Shown: positions 1 to 7,510 of the stretch, piece after piece
Numbering within the stretch: position 1 is the stretch's first letter
Layout of the letters: every line of letters starts with the position of its first letter
NCBI RefSeq assembly: GCF_011046975.1
Contig: NZ_CP049253.1
Coordinates: forward strand, 1,922,001-1,986,000
DNA: 64,000 nucleotides
From: Microbacterium amylolyticum
Lineage (GTDB): Bacteria > Actinomycetota > Actinomycetes > Actinomycetales > Microbacteriaceae
Direction: 5' to 3'
Notes under the pieces: model-generated
Told to the model about the DNA's origin: nothing
The model's input: only the letters and a program-made list of their open reading frames with translations
The model's database searches: none
Program-made: the position numbers and the translations under genes

Positions 1-319
1 CGAACAGCATCTCCCATGGTGAGCCGTAGCGGTTGACTGAACCGTCTGCCGAGAAGTGCATCGGAACCTGCTCTGGCATCGAAGGGATGCGTGCCACCAT
101 CCAGAGGGTGTAGCCGATAGAAACCACCACACTGCTGTACAGCAGGAATCGGTGCAGTGGATCGAGTGTGAAGGTGGGCTGGGGGCGGCTTCGCATCGTG
201 GGGTAGTGCAGCACGCCGTCCTCATCGCGGAAAGGTACCCCACGGCGAAGTGCTTCGACGTAGTTGCTGACAGGCTTACGATCCTTGTTGTCTTTTGTGT
301 CCTCGGCTTGCTTGGCCAT
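1..319 (-). CDS. DUF1648 membrane protein, C-terminus beyond the window
   Basis: The frame is open from an ATG at 319 to the left edge, about 106 residues. It begins MAKQAEDTKDNK and has a hydrophobic stretch near residues 57-73 (FLLYSSVVVSIGYTLWMVA). This is followed by MPEQVPMHFSADGSVNRYGS, the typical DUF1648 motif of a P-x-H-F-x-x-x-G-x-x-x-R-x-G type. DUF1648 proteins are small integral membrane proteins of unclear role, sometimes found beside regulators. AGAGGACGAAG precedes the ATG and gives a good ribosome binding site. The gene is partial because the window ends, not because it is broken. Confidence 0.82.
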   Translation of the reverse strand, partial: MAKQAEDTKDNKDRKPVSNYVEALRRGVPFRDEDGVLHYPTMRSRPQPTFTLDPLHRFLLYSSVVVSIGYTLWMVARIPSMPEQVPMHFSADGSVNRYGSPWEMLF

Positions 320-389
320 CTTCGTCCTCTCTGAATATCGCCCTTCAACTACTATCCCAATCCAGGTGCCACGCTCAACTGGAAGGGCC

Positions 390-869
390 GTGAACCGAGA
401 GAATGAGGCGCAGCAGCAGCTCGACGCTCTCGATCAGCGCTTGGACGATCTCCGCGAGCGGGTTGCCGCGGCCGGGCTGGGAGACAAGCCCGTTTCCGTG
501 CTTCGCGTGAGCCCGGACGGAAACCGTTCGATCCGGGTGGGCACATCGGAGAGCATCGCATTCCGTGCGCTCGGAATAGCGCAGCCTGAGGCGCAGACGG
601 ACCCGGAGGAGTTCCGCATCGACGTCAGCGAAGAGAACCTTGACGTCCTCGACGGCGCAGACACGCTGTTCGTCTACGTTGACGACACAGCTGAGGCTGA
701 ACGTGAGCGGATCGAATCCTCGCCCCTGTGGAATAGACTTCCTGCTGTGCAGGCCGATCGCGTGCACTTCGTGAGTTCTGGAGTCTGGAACAGTGCGGAC
801 ATTATCGGCTTCGGAAACATTCTCGATGACATCGAGGAGTTCTTTATCGAGCCAGGCGAATCCGAATAG
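390..869 (+). pseudogene. Siderophore ABC transporter substrate-binding protein, C-terminal remnant
   Basis: About 160 residues read as the linker helix and C-terminal lobe of an iron-siderophore binding protein (FecB/FhuD/peripla_BP_2 type). The ending is typical: SSPLWNRLPAVQADRVHFV followed by a helix ending DDIEEFF. The helix AQQQLDALDQRLDDLRERV fits the interlobe helix. Such proteins normally have about 300 residues with a signal peptide and an N-terminal lobe, and both are absent here. The frame could extend upstream to a TTG at 264, but that part overlaps the divergent DUF1648 gene and shows no lipobox. I read it as a 5'-deleted relic. A GTG at 390 follows GGAAGGG too closely to be a convincing start. 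Confidence 0.62.
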
Positions 870-979
870 GTGCGGAACCATCTGATGCGGGAGAATAGTC
901 GTTGTCGGATGGGTCTCTAGACCCGCGTCTTGCCGACGGATATCTTCAGAAGAAGACGTCAGAGAAAGGACGTGAAGAC

Positions 980-1351
980 ATGGATTCCATTACTGACATG
1001 GCGGGCCTCGGCGCACTGTACGGCGCAGGTGGTGTCGTCGGAGTTATTTGTTACATTATCGTCGCAATCGCGTTGTGGAAGGTGTTCACGAAGGCCGGTC
1101 TGCCGGGCTTCTTGGCGATCATCCCGATCGTGAACCTGTTCGCTCTCGTCAAGGTGAGCGGACTGAAGATCTGGTGGGGGTTGCTGTACTTGGTCCCCAT
1201 CGTGAACATCGTCTTCGCGATCATCGTCGCGCTCAAGGTCGGAGAGCGTTTCGGTAAGGGCGGAGCGTTCTCGTTCTTCTTGCTCTTCCTGTTCCAGTTC
1301 ATCGGCTACCTCATCCTCGGCTTCGGCGACGCGCGTTACCGCCAGCCCTAA
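980..1351 (+). CDS. DUF5684-like small multi-pass membrane protein
   Basis: The protein has 123 residues. I chose the ATG at 980 because AGAAAGGA lies 9 bases upstream; the longer frame from 902 adds a hydrophilic head with no ribosome binding site. Four hydrophobic segments are visible, around IICYIIVAIALW-like, LPGFLAIIPIVNLFALV, WGLLYLVPIVNIVFAIIVAL and FFLLFLFQFIGYLILGF. The repeated PIVN motifs and the C-terminal GFGDARY match the DUF5684 type of small actinobacterial membrane protein, which is sometimes annotated near signal peptidases. Its function is not known. It ends just before a strong hairpin shared with the convergent gene. Confidence 0.75.
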   Translation: MDSITDMAGLGALYGAGGVVGVICYIIVAIALWKVFTKAGLPGFLAIIPIVNLFALVKVSGLKIWWGLLYLVPIVNIVFAIIVALKVGERFGKGGAFSFFLLFLFQFIGYLILGFGDARYRQP

Positions 1352-1354
1352 GGA

Positions 1355-1400
1355 CTTCAGCACGATGCCCCCTCCGCACGGAGGGGGCATCGTGCTGAAG
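1355..1400. terminator. Perfect 21-bp hairpin between convergent genes
   Basis: Two 21-base arms (1355-1375 and 1380-1400) are exact reverse complements around a 4-base GCAC loop. The hairpin lies between the membrane protein ending at 1351 and the decayed glutaminase reading in from the right. No U-tract is obvious. Its position and symmetry fit a bidirectional terminator. Confidence 0.8.
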
Positions 1401-1421
1401 TGGTGCGGTGGGGAGACTGCG

Positions 1422-2448
1422 TCAGCCGCGCACGGCGCTTGCGACATCAGGGAACGACGTGGGGACGTACCCGCCGCGTGCCTGCTCGCCCCGCACAAGC
1501 TCACCCGTGCCGGTTTCGGCGGCGCCAAGTACGCCCCAAGGATCGACGATCCGCACGTCGTGGCCGTCAACGTGAAGGCGGCGAATGCCCTCGAGCATCA
1601 TGCGCCTGGCGATGTCGTTCGTGCGGTGCACGCGATCGAGATCGATGACGACCGGTGGGTCGCCTGCTGGTTCCTGTTCGAACACTCGCAGCACGTGTTC
1701 GGCCTCAACGATGTGCAGGTCGCCCATGATTTCGTGCACCGCGACGCCATCGCTCTCATGCCGCCTCGACACGGAACGGGAGGATTCCGTTGCGGTCATG
1801 AGGTGCAAGCCCAGGTCTTGGTTCATACGCTCGAACAGGCGAACTCCGCGGGTGCTGTTGCCATGCGGGTCGAGACGGGGCGAAAACACGGCCATGGCAA
1901 GCTGGCCGGGCAGCACGCCCATCAGCCATCCGGGCGAGGTCGCGCACGGTCACCGACGCCGAGCACTGGCGGGTGTAGCCGCGGACGATGTCGCTGGGAT
2001 CGCCCTCCAGCGTGCCAGCGTTGCGCAGCATGTAGGCGAGGCCCATGTTGCGGTCGGCTTCGGAGAGCTCCGATTCGAAGACATCCTCCGCGATCGAGAG
2101 GGTGCGTCCCGCGAGGCGGCTGTACAGGTCCAGGATCCGACCGACGCGAGCATCAGCGTCATCACCTCGCACGAGGGCGTGGGCACCGATGGCGCCCGCG
2201 TTGATAATGGGGTTTCTGGGTTTTCCGGTCTCGGGATCGAGGGAAATCTCGTTGAAGGCGTCGCCGGAGGGCTCGACGTCGATGTAATCGAGAACATGAT
2301 CGAGCCCGTGATCCGCTATGGCGATCGCAAGCCGATCCGGGTTCGCGTTCGCGAGCTCGGGAATATAGGCGGCGACTTCTCCTCCGTCCTCACCGAGGGA
2401 ATCGAGCAGGTACTGGACGTAATCGACCATGGGGGTCTGCATGGCCAT
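1422..2448 (-). pseudogene. glsA: Glutaminase with C-terminal STAS-like domain, disrupted
   Basis: The 5' part reads as GlsA-type glutaminase: TPMVDYVQYLLDSL, YIPELANANPDRL, VEPSGDAFNEISLDPETG, NPIINAGAI, MLRNAGTLEGD and VTVRDLARM. Two internal losses are visible. At about 2311-2330 the text jumps from DRLAIAIA to DHGLDHVLDYI, skipping the segment that in the family carries the catalytic Ser-x-x-Lys. At about 1915-1932 it jumps from VRDLARM to MGVLPGQLAMAVFSPRLD in another frame, losing about 60-70 residues. The 3' part ends with a STAS-like domain, a fusion known in actinobacterial glutaminases. With the catalytic motif gone and the frame shifted, the gene should be inactive. Confidence 0.85.
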
Positions 2449-2505
2449 GAGTGTGTCACGGAAGCACGCGACGCTCCAGGAGTCGGCGTGCGCGGAGAGT
2501 CAGGC

Positions 2506-2967
2506 TTATCGGCGCGTCAGCGTCCGCCGCGCGCGGCGGAGCATCGCGTGGACGACGATCGGGTGCAGCAGGCTGACGACGGCGTAGTACAGCCGTCCCC
2601 GCCAGTTGTGCAGGCGCACGATCGTGGTGACTCGCACGATGGCAGCGGCGTCGTCAACGCCAACGGCTAGGCGGAACTCGAGGTGATCATCGTCGAAGCT
2701 GAGGAGTGCTTCGTCACCCACCACTTCCCTGACCTCGAAGACGCCGGACGGGGCGGGCCGAAGGGCGAGCAGAGGGGCCAGCGCGGCACGCAGAACGAAC
2801 AGAGCGCGCACGGGGGCGGGGACTCCATTGATCGCGAACATCGTCTCGGCCCATTCGCGCGGATCGCGTGAGGCCGTCGGCGGGAGCGATGCCAGGATCA
2901 CATCGCCGTAGTCGAAGCGTCCCTCGCCGATGGCGAGGCTTGAGAAGGCGGGCAGCGGCTCGGTCAT
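2506..2967 (-). CDS. DUF2867 family protein
   Basis: The protein has 153 residues. I chose the ATG at 2967 because GGAGG stands just before it; the frame stays open upstream but looks non-coding there. The pattern fits DUF2867: FDYGDVILASLPPTASRDPREWAETMF near residues 17-43, then FEVREVVGDEALLSFDDDHLEFRLAV and a C-terminal HPIVVHAMLRRARR. Members usually follow or are fused to SDR-type NAD(P)-binding proteins; their reaction is unknown. No SDR partner is present here. The stop lies 57 bases before the start of the decayed glutaminase on the same strand. Confidence 0.72.
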   Translation of the reverse strand: MTEPLPAFSSLAIGEGRFDYGDVILASLPPTASRDPREWAETMFAINGVPAPVRALFVLRAALAPLLALRPAPSGVFEVREVVGDEALLSFDDDHLEFRLAVGVDDAAAIVRVTTIVRLHNWRGRLYYAVVSLLHPIVVHAMLRRARRTLTRR

Positions 2968-3125
2968 GATCCTCCGAAGGTCGGCGTGTGCGTCCAGAGT
3001 ATCGGTGATGCGGACACCGGTGATGGTCGTTGCAAGTGAACCGCGTGGCTGCCAGGCTGACCGAGGGGATGCCCCCGAGCGCGCTCCGTGCTCTGAGTGC
3101 TCAATAGGCAGGTTCGAGACGGTCG

Positions 3126-3845
3126 TTACGAACGTTTCCCGAGCCTGCCGTGTGATGTACCGCGACCAATCGTCGCTCGTGGACGGCCGAACAACAGCGC
3201 CGTCATCCCCGCTGTGATCGCCGCCAGCGCCCACCAGAGTCCGGTCGCGGTTCCGCCGGTGACAGGGAGCGGCTCATCGGGATCACCGGGTTGGTCTCCC
3301 GGTTCGCTCGGAATGATCGCTTCGTCGTGTGCCAGTGTCACGCGCAGAGCGAAGGATGCGCGATCCACGTGCAGATCCGCACCCGACGTGGCATCGTGCG
3401 GAAAGACCAAGGCGATATCGAGGGCGACGACCTGCGTGGGATCGACGCGGGAGCCGTAAAGCTGGGCGTCCGACAGCTCAGAGAACGACACCTCGACGCT
3501 GGCGGCACCTTGCTCGCGCACAACGAGGGCGAGCTCGTCGTAGAACGGATCCGGCGAGCTCGACGCCAGGGCGACGTCTTCGGCGATAATCGTCAGCGTC
3601 GCCGCGTCCTCAGAGTCGTTGCGCACGAACAACGTCGTCATGAGCACGTCGCCCGGAACCAACGTCGCCGGCTCGAATAGTGCTGGCAGGTCGTCGTGCC
3701 AGGTGACCCCGTCGTAACTCAGGCGCAATTGCGATGCAACGGGGGAATCGGCGGCGTACGCGTCGTCCACGGATATCGTCGACGCCATCGAGAGCAGGAG
3801 CGCGGTTGCCGAGAGTGCGGTAGCGGCGCTACGCGAGAGCCTCAT
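3126..3845 (-). CDS. LPXTG-anchored surface protein of the fibre cassette
   Basis: The protein has 239 residues. A signal peptide (MRLSRSAATALSATALLLSM, cleavage near AYA|ADS) is followed by a beta-rich ectodomain with phrases such as LVPGDVLMTTLFVRNDSEDA, resembling the TasA/camelysin-type domains of its neighbours. The C-terminus is a sorting signal: a Pro/Asp/Glu-rich spacer, LPVTGG, a hydrophobic segment and a basic tail. It should be secreted and covalently anchored to peptidoglycan by a sortase; no sortase gene is in this window. Its ATG overlaps the stop of the signal peptidase gene by four bases (ATGA), so translation is probably coupled. It is the last gene of the cassette. Confidence 0.85.
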   Translation of the reverse strand: MRLSRSAATALSATALLLSMASTISVDDAYAADSPVASQLRLSYDGVTWHDDLPALFEPATLVPGDVLMTTLFVRNDSEDAATLTIIAEDVALASSSPDPFYDELALVVREQGAASVEVSFSELSDAQLYGSRVDPTQVVALDIALVFPHDATSGADLHVDRASFALRVTLAHDEAIIPSEPGDQPGDPDEPLPVTGGTATGLWWALAAITAGMTALLFGRPRATIGRGTSHGRLGKRS

Positions 3846-4432
3846 CCCGGTTGCCTTCTCATCAGTGCGCGGAGGAGGGTGAAGACGGCATAGCCGATGA
3901 GGAGTCCCCCGAGTGCTCCGACGATCCAGCCCCGCTCCGTAACGCCGAATAAGGTGGTGACGTATCCCACGTAGGGCACGGAGTAGACCACCTTGCCCAT
4001 CACCTGGTCTCCCACAATCGGCTGGTCGTCTGCGCCGTTGTTGTCGCCGCGCGTCGTGAACGTAAGGCCACCGTCGGCCTGGTATCCGACTTCGACGATG
4101 CGGTGTGTCACGAGCATCGGGTCGTCGGAGACCGGCTGGAACGTCACGACGTCTCCGATCGCCAGAGTCTCCGGGTCGACGGACTGCGAGACCACCAGGG
4201 TGCCCGGGGGCAAGACCGGCTCCATCGACGAGGTAAGCACGGCGAGGGGAACGGCCCCGATCAGCCGTGGGATAACGAGCACGAGTGCGACGACGGCCAT
4301 GACCAGCGCGAACACGACCCACCCGATGAAACGCAACAGTCCTCGCCACGGGCGAGGTTGTGTGTGCTCGATCGGCGCCTCAGCGTCGCATTCGCCGAGC
4401 TTGTCGGCCGGGGTCGGTGCGTGCTGCGTCAT
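3842..4432 (-). CDS. sipW: SipW-type signal peptidase I
   Basis: The protein has 196 residues. A cytoplasmic N-terminus is followed by a membrane segment (FIGWVVFALVMAVVALVLVI), the catalytic serine region TSSMEPVLPPGTLVV, then VDPETLAIGDVVTF and VTHRIVEV. The His of THRI stands where bacterial type I signal peptidases have Lys, which is the ER-type/SipW signature. GDNNGADD and a final C-terminal membrane segment complete the family pattern. Bacillus SipW processes TasA and TapA, so the expected substrates are the two neighbouring proteins with the alternate-type signal peptide. The gene starts two bases after the preceding stop and overlaps the next start. Confidence 0.9.
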   Translation of the reverse strand: MTQHAPTPADKLGECDAEAPIEHTQPRPWRGLLRFIGWVVFALVMAVVALVLVIPRLIGAVPLAVLTSSMEPVLPPGTLVVSQSVDPETLAIGDVVTFQPVSDDPMLVTHRIVEVGYQADGGLTFTTRGDNNGADDQPIVGDQVMGKVVYSVPYVGYVTTLFGVTERGWIVGALGGLLIGYAVFTLLRALMRRQPG

Positions 4433-4434
4433 GA

Positions 4435-4983
4435 TCAGGTCTGGCAGTAGCTCTGGCTGAGGTCCGGCTGAGGATAGATCGTGATCGTGTTGCTCTTGGG
4501 GCCCAGCCAACCGCTGGCGTAGACCGGTCGCACATACACTTCCATCGGTGAGTTGTCGGGCGGCAGGTTGTAGAACTCGGTGCCGCGGCTGTGGAACAGG
4601 TAGTTGTACTGACTCTGATCGTCCAACGGCGCGGAACTGGGTGCCCACAACTGGTCCCGTGTCACGCCGCCGACGGTCCGGTAGACCCTGAAGTTGCTGA
4701 ACACCGGCGCGATCTGATCGCGGTACAGATACTGCACGACCTGAAAGTCCGCGCCGATGCTGTGCGCGTTTCCGTTGTGAAACTCTGGTCCTCGGCAACT
4801 CAGCCATCGCCCGTTACTCACGGTGATTGCCGGGTAGCCCGCCGTGGCGGAGACCGAGGCTTGTGCGTTCGCCGACCATTGCGCCGAAGCGGGGGGCGCT
4901 AGTGCGCCCGCAGCGATCATGAGGAGCGCCGCGAGCGGCAGCTGCCATCGCCGCCGTCTACGCGATTGATCCCGCGCGCTCAT
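4435..4983 (-). CDS. Secreted protein of the fibre cassette, unknown family
   Basis: The protein has 182 residues. A twin-arginine-rich basic head (DQSRRRRRWQ) leads into a hydrophobic core, and cleavage is likely after APPASA before QWSANAQASVS. The mature part is rich in Tyr, Ser and Asn and contains two Cys (LSCRGPEF and the final SYCQT). It also has VYVRPVYASGWLGPKSNTI, which resembles an extracellular beta-sandwich. I do not recognise a named family. Its start overlaps the stop of the upstream TasA-like gene by four bases, and the signal peptidase starts two bases after its stop, so it is embedded in the cassette. A minor subunit, cap or adaptor role is only an inference. Confidence 0.75.
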   Translation of the reverse strand: MSARDQSRRRRRWQLPLAALLMIAAGALAPPASAQWSANAQASVSATAGYPAITVSNGRWLSCRGPEFHNGNAHSIGADFQVVQYLYRDQIAPVFSNFRVYRTVGGVTRDQLWAPSSAPLDDQSQYNYLFHSRGTEFYNLPPDNSPMEVYVRPVYASGWLGPKSNTITIYPQPDLSQSYCQT

Positions 4984-5570
4984 CGGGTGCCCTCACCCGT
5001 CGCGGTGATGGTGAAGGTCGTCGCCGCCCCGCTGAGCTCGATGCCGCCGACGTCGGGCGGAGTTCCAGTTGGGATCGTGAACCGTATGCACAAGTGGGTC
5101 GTCGCGGAATCCGCAGCCGGAGCAACGAGTGACTCGGTTACGACCAGTGCGCTCAGTTCTGTGAAGCCCCCACCGCTGCCGTACACCTGCATCCCGTCGG
5201 GTAGTCCGGTGGATGCGCAGGAGGCTCCCGCATCGCTCTGGGTGAAGACCTGAGCGTCAATGATGCCGTACAGCGTCGACGAGGCCGACGAGGTGTCAGA
5301 GAGGGTGGCTGCGAGCGTGTAGTCGAGCCCGAGATTGCCGGATGCCTGGCCGGCGAGCGCGATCTTCGTGGCGATGACGCCACCAGGGTAGAGACCGCTT
5401 AACGGTCCGATCGTCACCTGTGATTGCCCGTTCATCGTGAGTTCCAGGGTGCCCGAGTTAACGGTGGTGCCTTCGACGGTCTCGGAATCGTTCCACAGCG
5501 CCGCAGTCGTGCCGGTCCCCACGAGGAGGACCAGCACGACCGCTGCGATGGTGACGGCGAGACGTTTCAA
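4980..5570 (-). CDS. TasA-like protein with SipW-type signal peptide (second)
   Basis: The protein has 196 residues, starting at a TTG (5570). The N-terminus MKRLAVTIAAVVLVLLVGTG followed by TTAALWNDSETVEGTTVNSGTLEL is the SipW-dependent/alternate-type signal peptide and camelysin-like entry motif (A-x-W-x-D-x-x-x-x-x-x-x-x-x-x-G-x-L). The mature part is a threonine- and serine-rich beta domain with GLYPGGVIATKIAL and LDYTLAATLSD. Two or three Cys could form disulfides. It lies 27 bases after the first TasA-like gene and overlaps the next gene by four bases. By homology in style to TasA and CalY it is likely exported and assembled outside the cell. Confidence 0.85.
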   Translation of the reverse strand: MKRLAVTIAAVVLVLLVGTGTTAALWNDSETVEGTTVNSGTLELTMNGQSQVTIGPLSGLYPGGVIATKIALAGQASGNLGLDYTLAATLSDTSSASSTLYGIIDAQVFTQSDAGASCASTGLPDGMQVYGSGGGFTELSALVVTESLVAPAADSATTHLCIRFTIPTGTPPDVGGIELSGAATTFTITATGEGTR

Positions 5571-5597
5571 ACGGGCTTCCGTATCCGGGCGCGGGCG

Positions 5598-6134
5598 TTA
5601 CCGGGCGTCCTGCTCTAGGGTGATTGTCATATCGCCTAGGTTGATGCTCTCGCCCTGCGCGGTCGTGCCCGGTGTGCTCTCATCGAACTCGATCGTCACG
5701 GTCACGTTGATCACCTCGCCATCGTCGGCGCTCGTGATGGCCCCACCGGTAACCGGCTCACCGTCGTCATATGTGAACGTCTGGGTGACCGTAGTCGCTG
5801 CGAGCAATGCCGCATCACCGTTAGCCTCGACCGGATCAGACACACCGAGGGTGGCTGAAAGGTTGTCTCCCGATGCGCCGACAGTGAAGGCGGCCGTGTA
5901 CTCGATCGTGTCTCCGGGCACGATGAGGAAGTCCTCGATCGTGATCGGGTCCGCGGTCGAGTCCGAGATGTCGTTCCACGCGGGGTCGCCCGATGGCGTG
6001 AGTGCCAGGGTGCCGGAGTTCACCGTGCCCCCGTTCACGGTTGCCGAATCGCTCCACAAAGCGAACGTGGTCCCGCCTGTAAGCAACACGACACCGAGTG
6101 CTCCCGCGATCGTGGCTTTGGTCACTTTCTTCAT
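5598..6134 (-). CDS. TasA-like protein with SipW-type signal peptide (first of cassette)
   Basis: The protein has 178 residues. I chose the ATG at 6134 because GGAGGAGGGG lies upstream; the longer open frame has no support. The N-terminus is MKKVTKATIAGALGVVLLTG, followed by TTFALWSDSATVNGGTVNSG, the alternate-type signal peptide with the conserved W. The mature part is acidic and beta-rich (FLIVPGDTIEYTAAFTV, NLSATLGVSDPVEANGD, INVTVTIEFDES) and lacks Cys. It is the promoter-proximal gene of the cassette, so it may be the most abundant subunit. This is a structural guess from position only. Its upstream region is cut short by an ISL3 remnant. Confidence 0.86.
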   Translation of the reverse strand: MKKVTKATIAGALGVVLLTGGTTFALWSDSATVNGGTVNSGTLALTPSGDPAWNDISDSTADPITIEDFLIVPGDTIEYTAAFTVGASGDNLSATLGVSDPVEANGDAALLAATTVTQTFTYDDGEPVTGGAITSADDGEVINVTVTIEFDESTPGTTAQGESINLGDMTITLEQDAR

Positions 6135-6167
6135 GCCTGCCCCTCCTCCATGATGATTTAGGTGGGC

Positions 6168-6196
6168 ACTATAACACGACTTGATGTTGATACTGG
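6168..6196 (-). promoter_or_regulatory. Candidate promoter of the fibre cassette
   Basis: On the minus strand a TATAGT at 6168-6173 lies about 35 bases before the first gene. The -35 position falls at about 6191-6196 with the poor hexamer CCAGTA, right where transposase homology ends (about 6199). The -10 is credible. The -35 is weak, so the native upstream control region may have been lost. Confidence 0.4.
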
Positions 6197-6198
6197 TA

Positions 6199-6690
6199 AT
6201 TGCCGCTGCCGGGTCGGTCAAAGAACGCGAGCACGTCGGCGGCGCGTTGCTTGAGGGTCCTGCCGAGGCGGCGGATCTCGACGAGGTCCGCGGGAACCCC
6301 GTTGGTGACCGAGGCGATCACGGCGCGCATCATGACTTTGCCTGTCTGCTTGTCGGGTTCACGGTAGGCGGCGACCATGCGCTGGTAGATATCCCAGGTC
6401 GTTTTGACCTCGACATGCTCCGGGGTCGCGAAGATGGCTTCTAACCGTGCGCGCTGCTTCGTGGTGAGCAGGTTCGCCCCGGTATGCAGGGTCCGGCGGG
6501 CGCGGTAGAGCGGGTCGCCCGCGCGACCGCGGTGACCGAGGGTGGCTTGCTGAATGCGTTGCCGGCACCGGTCCAGGGCGTCGCCAGCGAGACGGACGAC
6601 GTGGAAGGGATCCATCACCGGGACCGCGTCGGGGAGCTCCTCCGCAGCGGCGGCCTTGAACCCGGTGAATCCGTCCATCGCGAGGTTGCT
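6199..6690 (-). mobile_element. ISL3-family transposase remnant, truncated at both ends
   Basis: The minus strand encodes about 160 residues of an ISL3-type transposase core. It runs from NLAMDGFTGFKAAAAEELPD through VMDPFHVVRLAGDALDRCRQ, ARRTLHTGANLLT, TWDIYQRMVAAYREPDKQ to LKQRAADVLAFFDRPGSGN. Full ISL3 transposases have about 400-440 residues, with an N-terminal zinc-binding/HTH part and a C-terminal block starting TEAINGRLEHLRG. Both are missing. No terminal inverted repeats are visible. The element is dead. Its N-terminal side abuts an SRPBCC gene remnant on the opposite strand, and its C-terminal side abuts the fibre cassette. Confidence 0.88.
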
Positions 6691-6714
6691 GACGCGGTTG
6701 GTGACATCTCCTGA

Positions 6715-6990
6715 TTCGAGTGGGAGCGCGAAGACGGGCAGGAGCGCTTCGGCTTCACGGGAGAGCTCCTCGCTCAGGACGCGCCGTACCGTGAGGTGAC
6801 CACCGAACAGCTGATCGGACAGGAGGGCCCGCCGGCGATCAACGAGCTCACGCTCACCCCCGTCGACGGGGGAACGCTGCTCACCCTCGTCATTACCTAT
6901 CCCGATGCCACGGTACGCGAGAGCGTTCTTGCCACGGGAATGGCCGACGGGATGGAAACGAGCTACGCCCGCCTGGAATCGGTGATGTAG
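6715..6990 (+). pseudogene. SRPBCC/AHSA1 domain protein, C-terminal remnant
   Basis: From FEWEREDGQERFGFTGELL through YREVTTEQLIGQEGPPAINE to the end, the frame matches the C-terminal half of an activator-of-Hsp90-ATPase-1-like (START-fold) protein. GGTLLTLVITYPDATVRE and GMADGMETSYARLE are the usual closing motifs. The family has about 140-165 residues; only about 91 remain. An in-frame TGA stands just upstream and the 5' half has been replaced by the ISL3 remnant. The junction lies at about 6690-6715. Confidence 0.78.
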
Positions 6991-7013
6991 GCGATCACGC
7001 ACCCCATCGACAC

Positions 7014-7053
7014 GGCTCTGCCCCGCGGTCTATTCTGGCCGCGGGGCAGAGCC
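7014..7053. terminator. 15-bp hairpin after the SRPBCC remnant
   Basis: Arms 7014-7028 and 7039-7053 (GGCTCTGCCCCGCGG and its complement) enclose a 10-base loop. The hairpin closes the SRPBCC remnant and insulates the copper-binding gene starting at 7090. Confidence 0.75.
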
Positions 7054-7089
7054 ATTGCTCGTCCCTTCTCGACACGATTGAGGTGCACG

Positions 7090-7500
7090 ATGGACTCGAT
7101 GATGATGGACGCCATGTCCAAGGACATGAAGATGATGCCCGGCATGGACATGATGGACATGTCCGTTTTGCAGGAGTGCATGGACGCGTGTTCGGCGGCC
7201 GAGCAGGCAGCCACCATCTGCAGTACACAGATGATGGACGACTGTTCGCCGATGTGTATGAACTGCGCCGATATGTGCCACACCATGATGCGCACCATGA
7301 TGCGGATGCAGGGAATGACGCCCGGCGCAATGATGTCGATGCTCGACGCGACGATCGCGATGTGTCAGGTCTGCATGAGCGAGTGCATGGCGCACGCCGA
7401 CGAGAGCATGGCGTGCAAGATGTGCGCTCAGGCCTGCCAGGCCTGCATGGACGCCTGCATGAAGATGAAGGACATGATGGCAGACGCCGTCGCGGCCTGA
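7090..7500 (+). CDS. Four-helix-bundle copper-storage-like protein (Csp/DUF326 type)
   Basis: The protein has 136 residues. I chose the ATG at 7090, with GAGGTG upstream. It contains about 15 Cys, most spaced in helix-facing patterns such as QECMDACSAAEQ, MMDDCSPMCMNCADMCH, CQVCMSECMAHAD and CKMCAQACQACMDACMK. These match the Csp four-helix bundles that bind many Cu(I) ions inside the bundle. It has no signal peptide, so it should be cytosolic (Csp3-like). The first 25 residues are unusually Met-rich, with about ten Met. It is monocistronic between a hairpin and a convergent gene, and a CsoR-CopZ-CopA operon lies elsewhere in the window. Confidence 0.85.
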   Translation: MDSMMMDAMSKDMKMMPGMDMMDMSVLQECMDACSAAEQAATICSTQMMDDCSPMCMNCADMCHTMMRTMMRMQGMTPGAMMSMLDATIAMCQVCMSECMAHADESMACKMCAQACQACMDACMKMKDMMADAVAA

Positions 7501-7510
7501 CCTTCTCGAA

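Noticed and set aside
2968..3234. Longer start of the DUF2867 protein (89 extra residues)
   Set aside because: The upstream part looks non-coding; GGAGG directly precedes the ATG at 2967.
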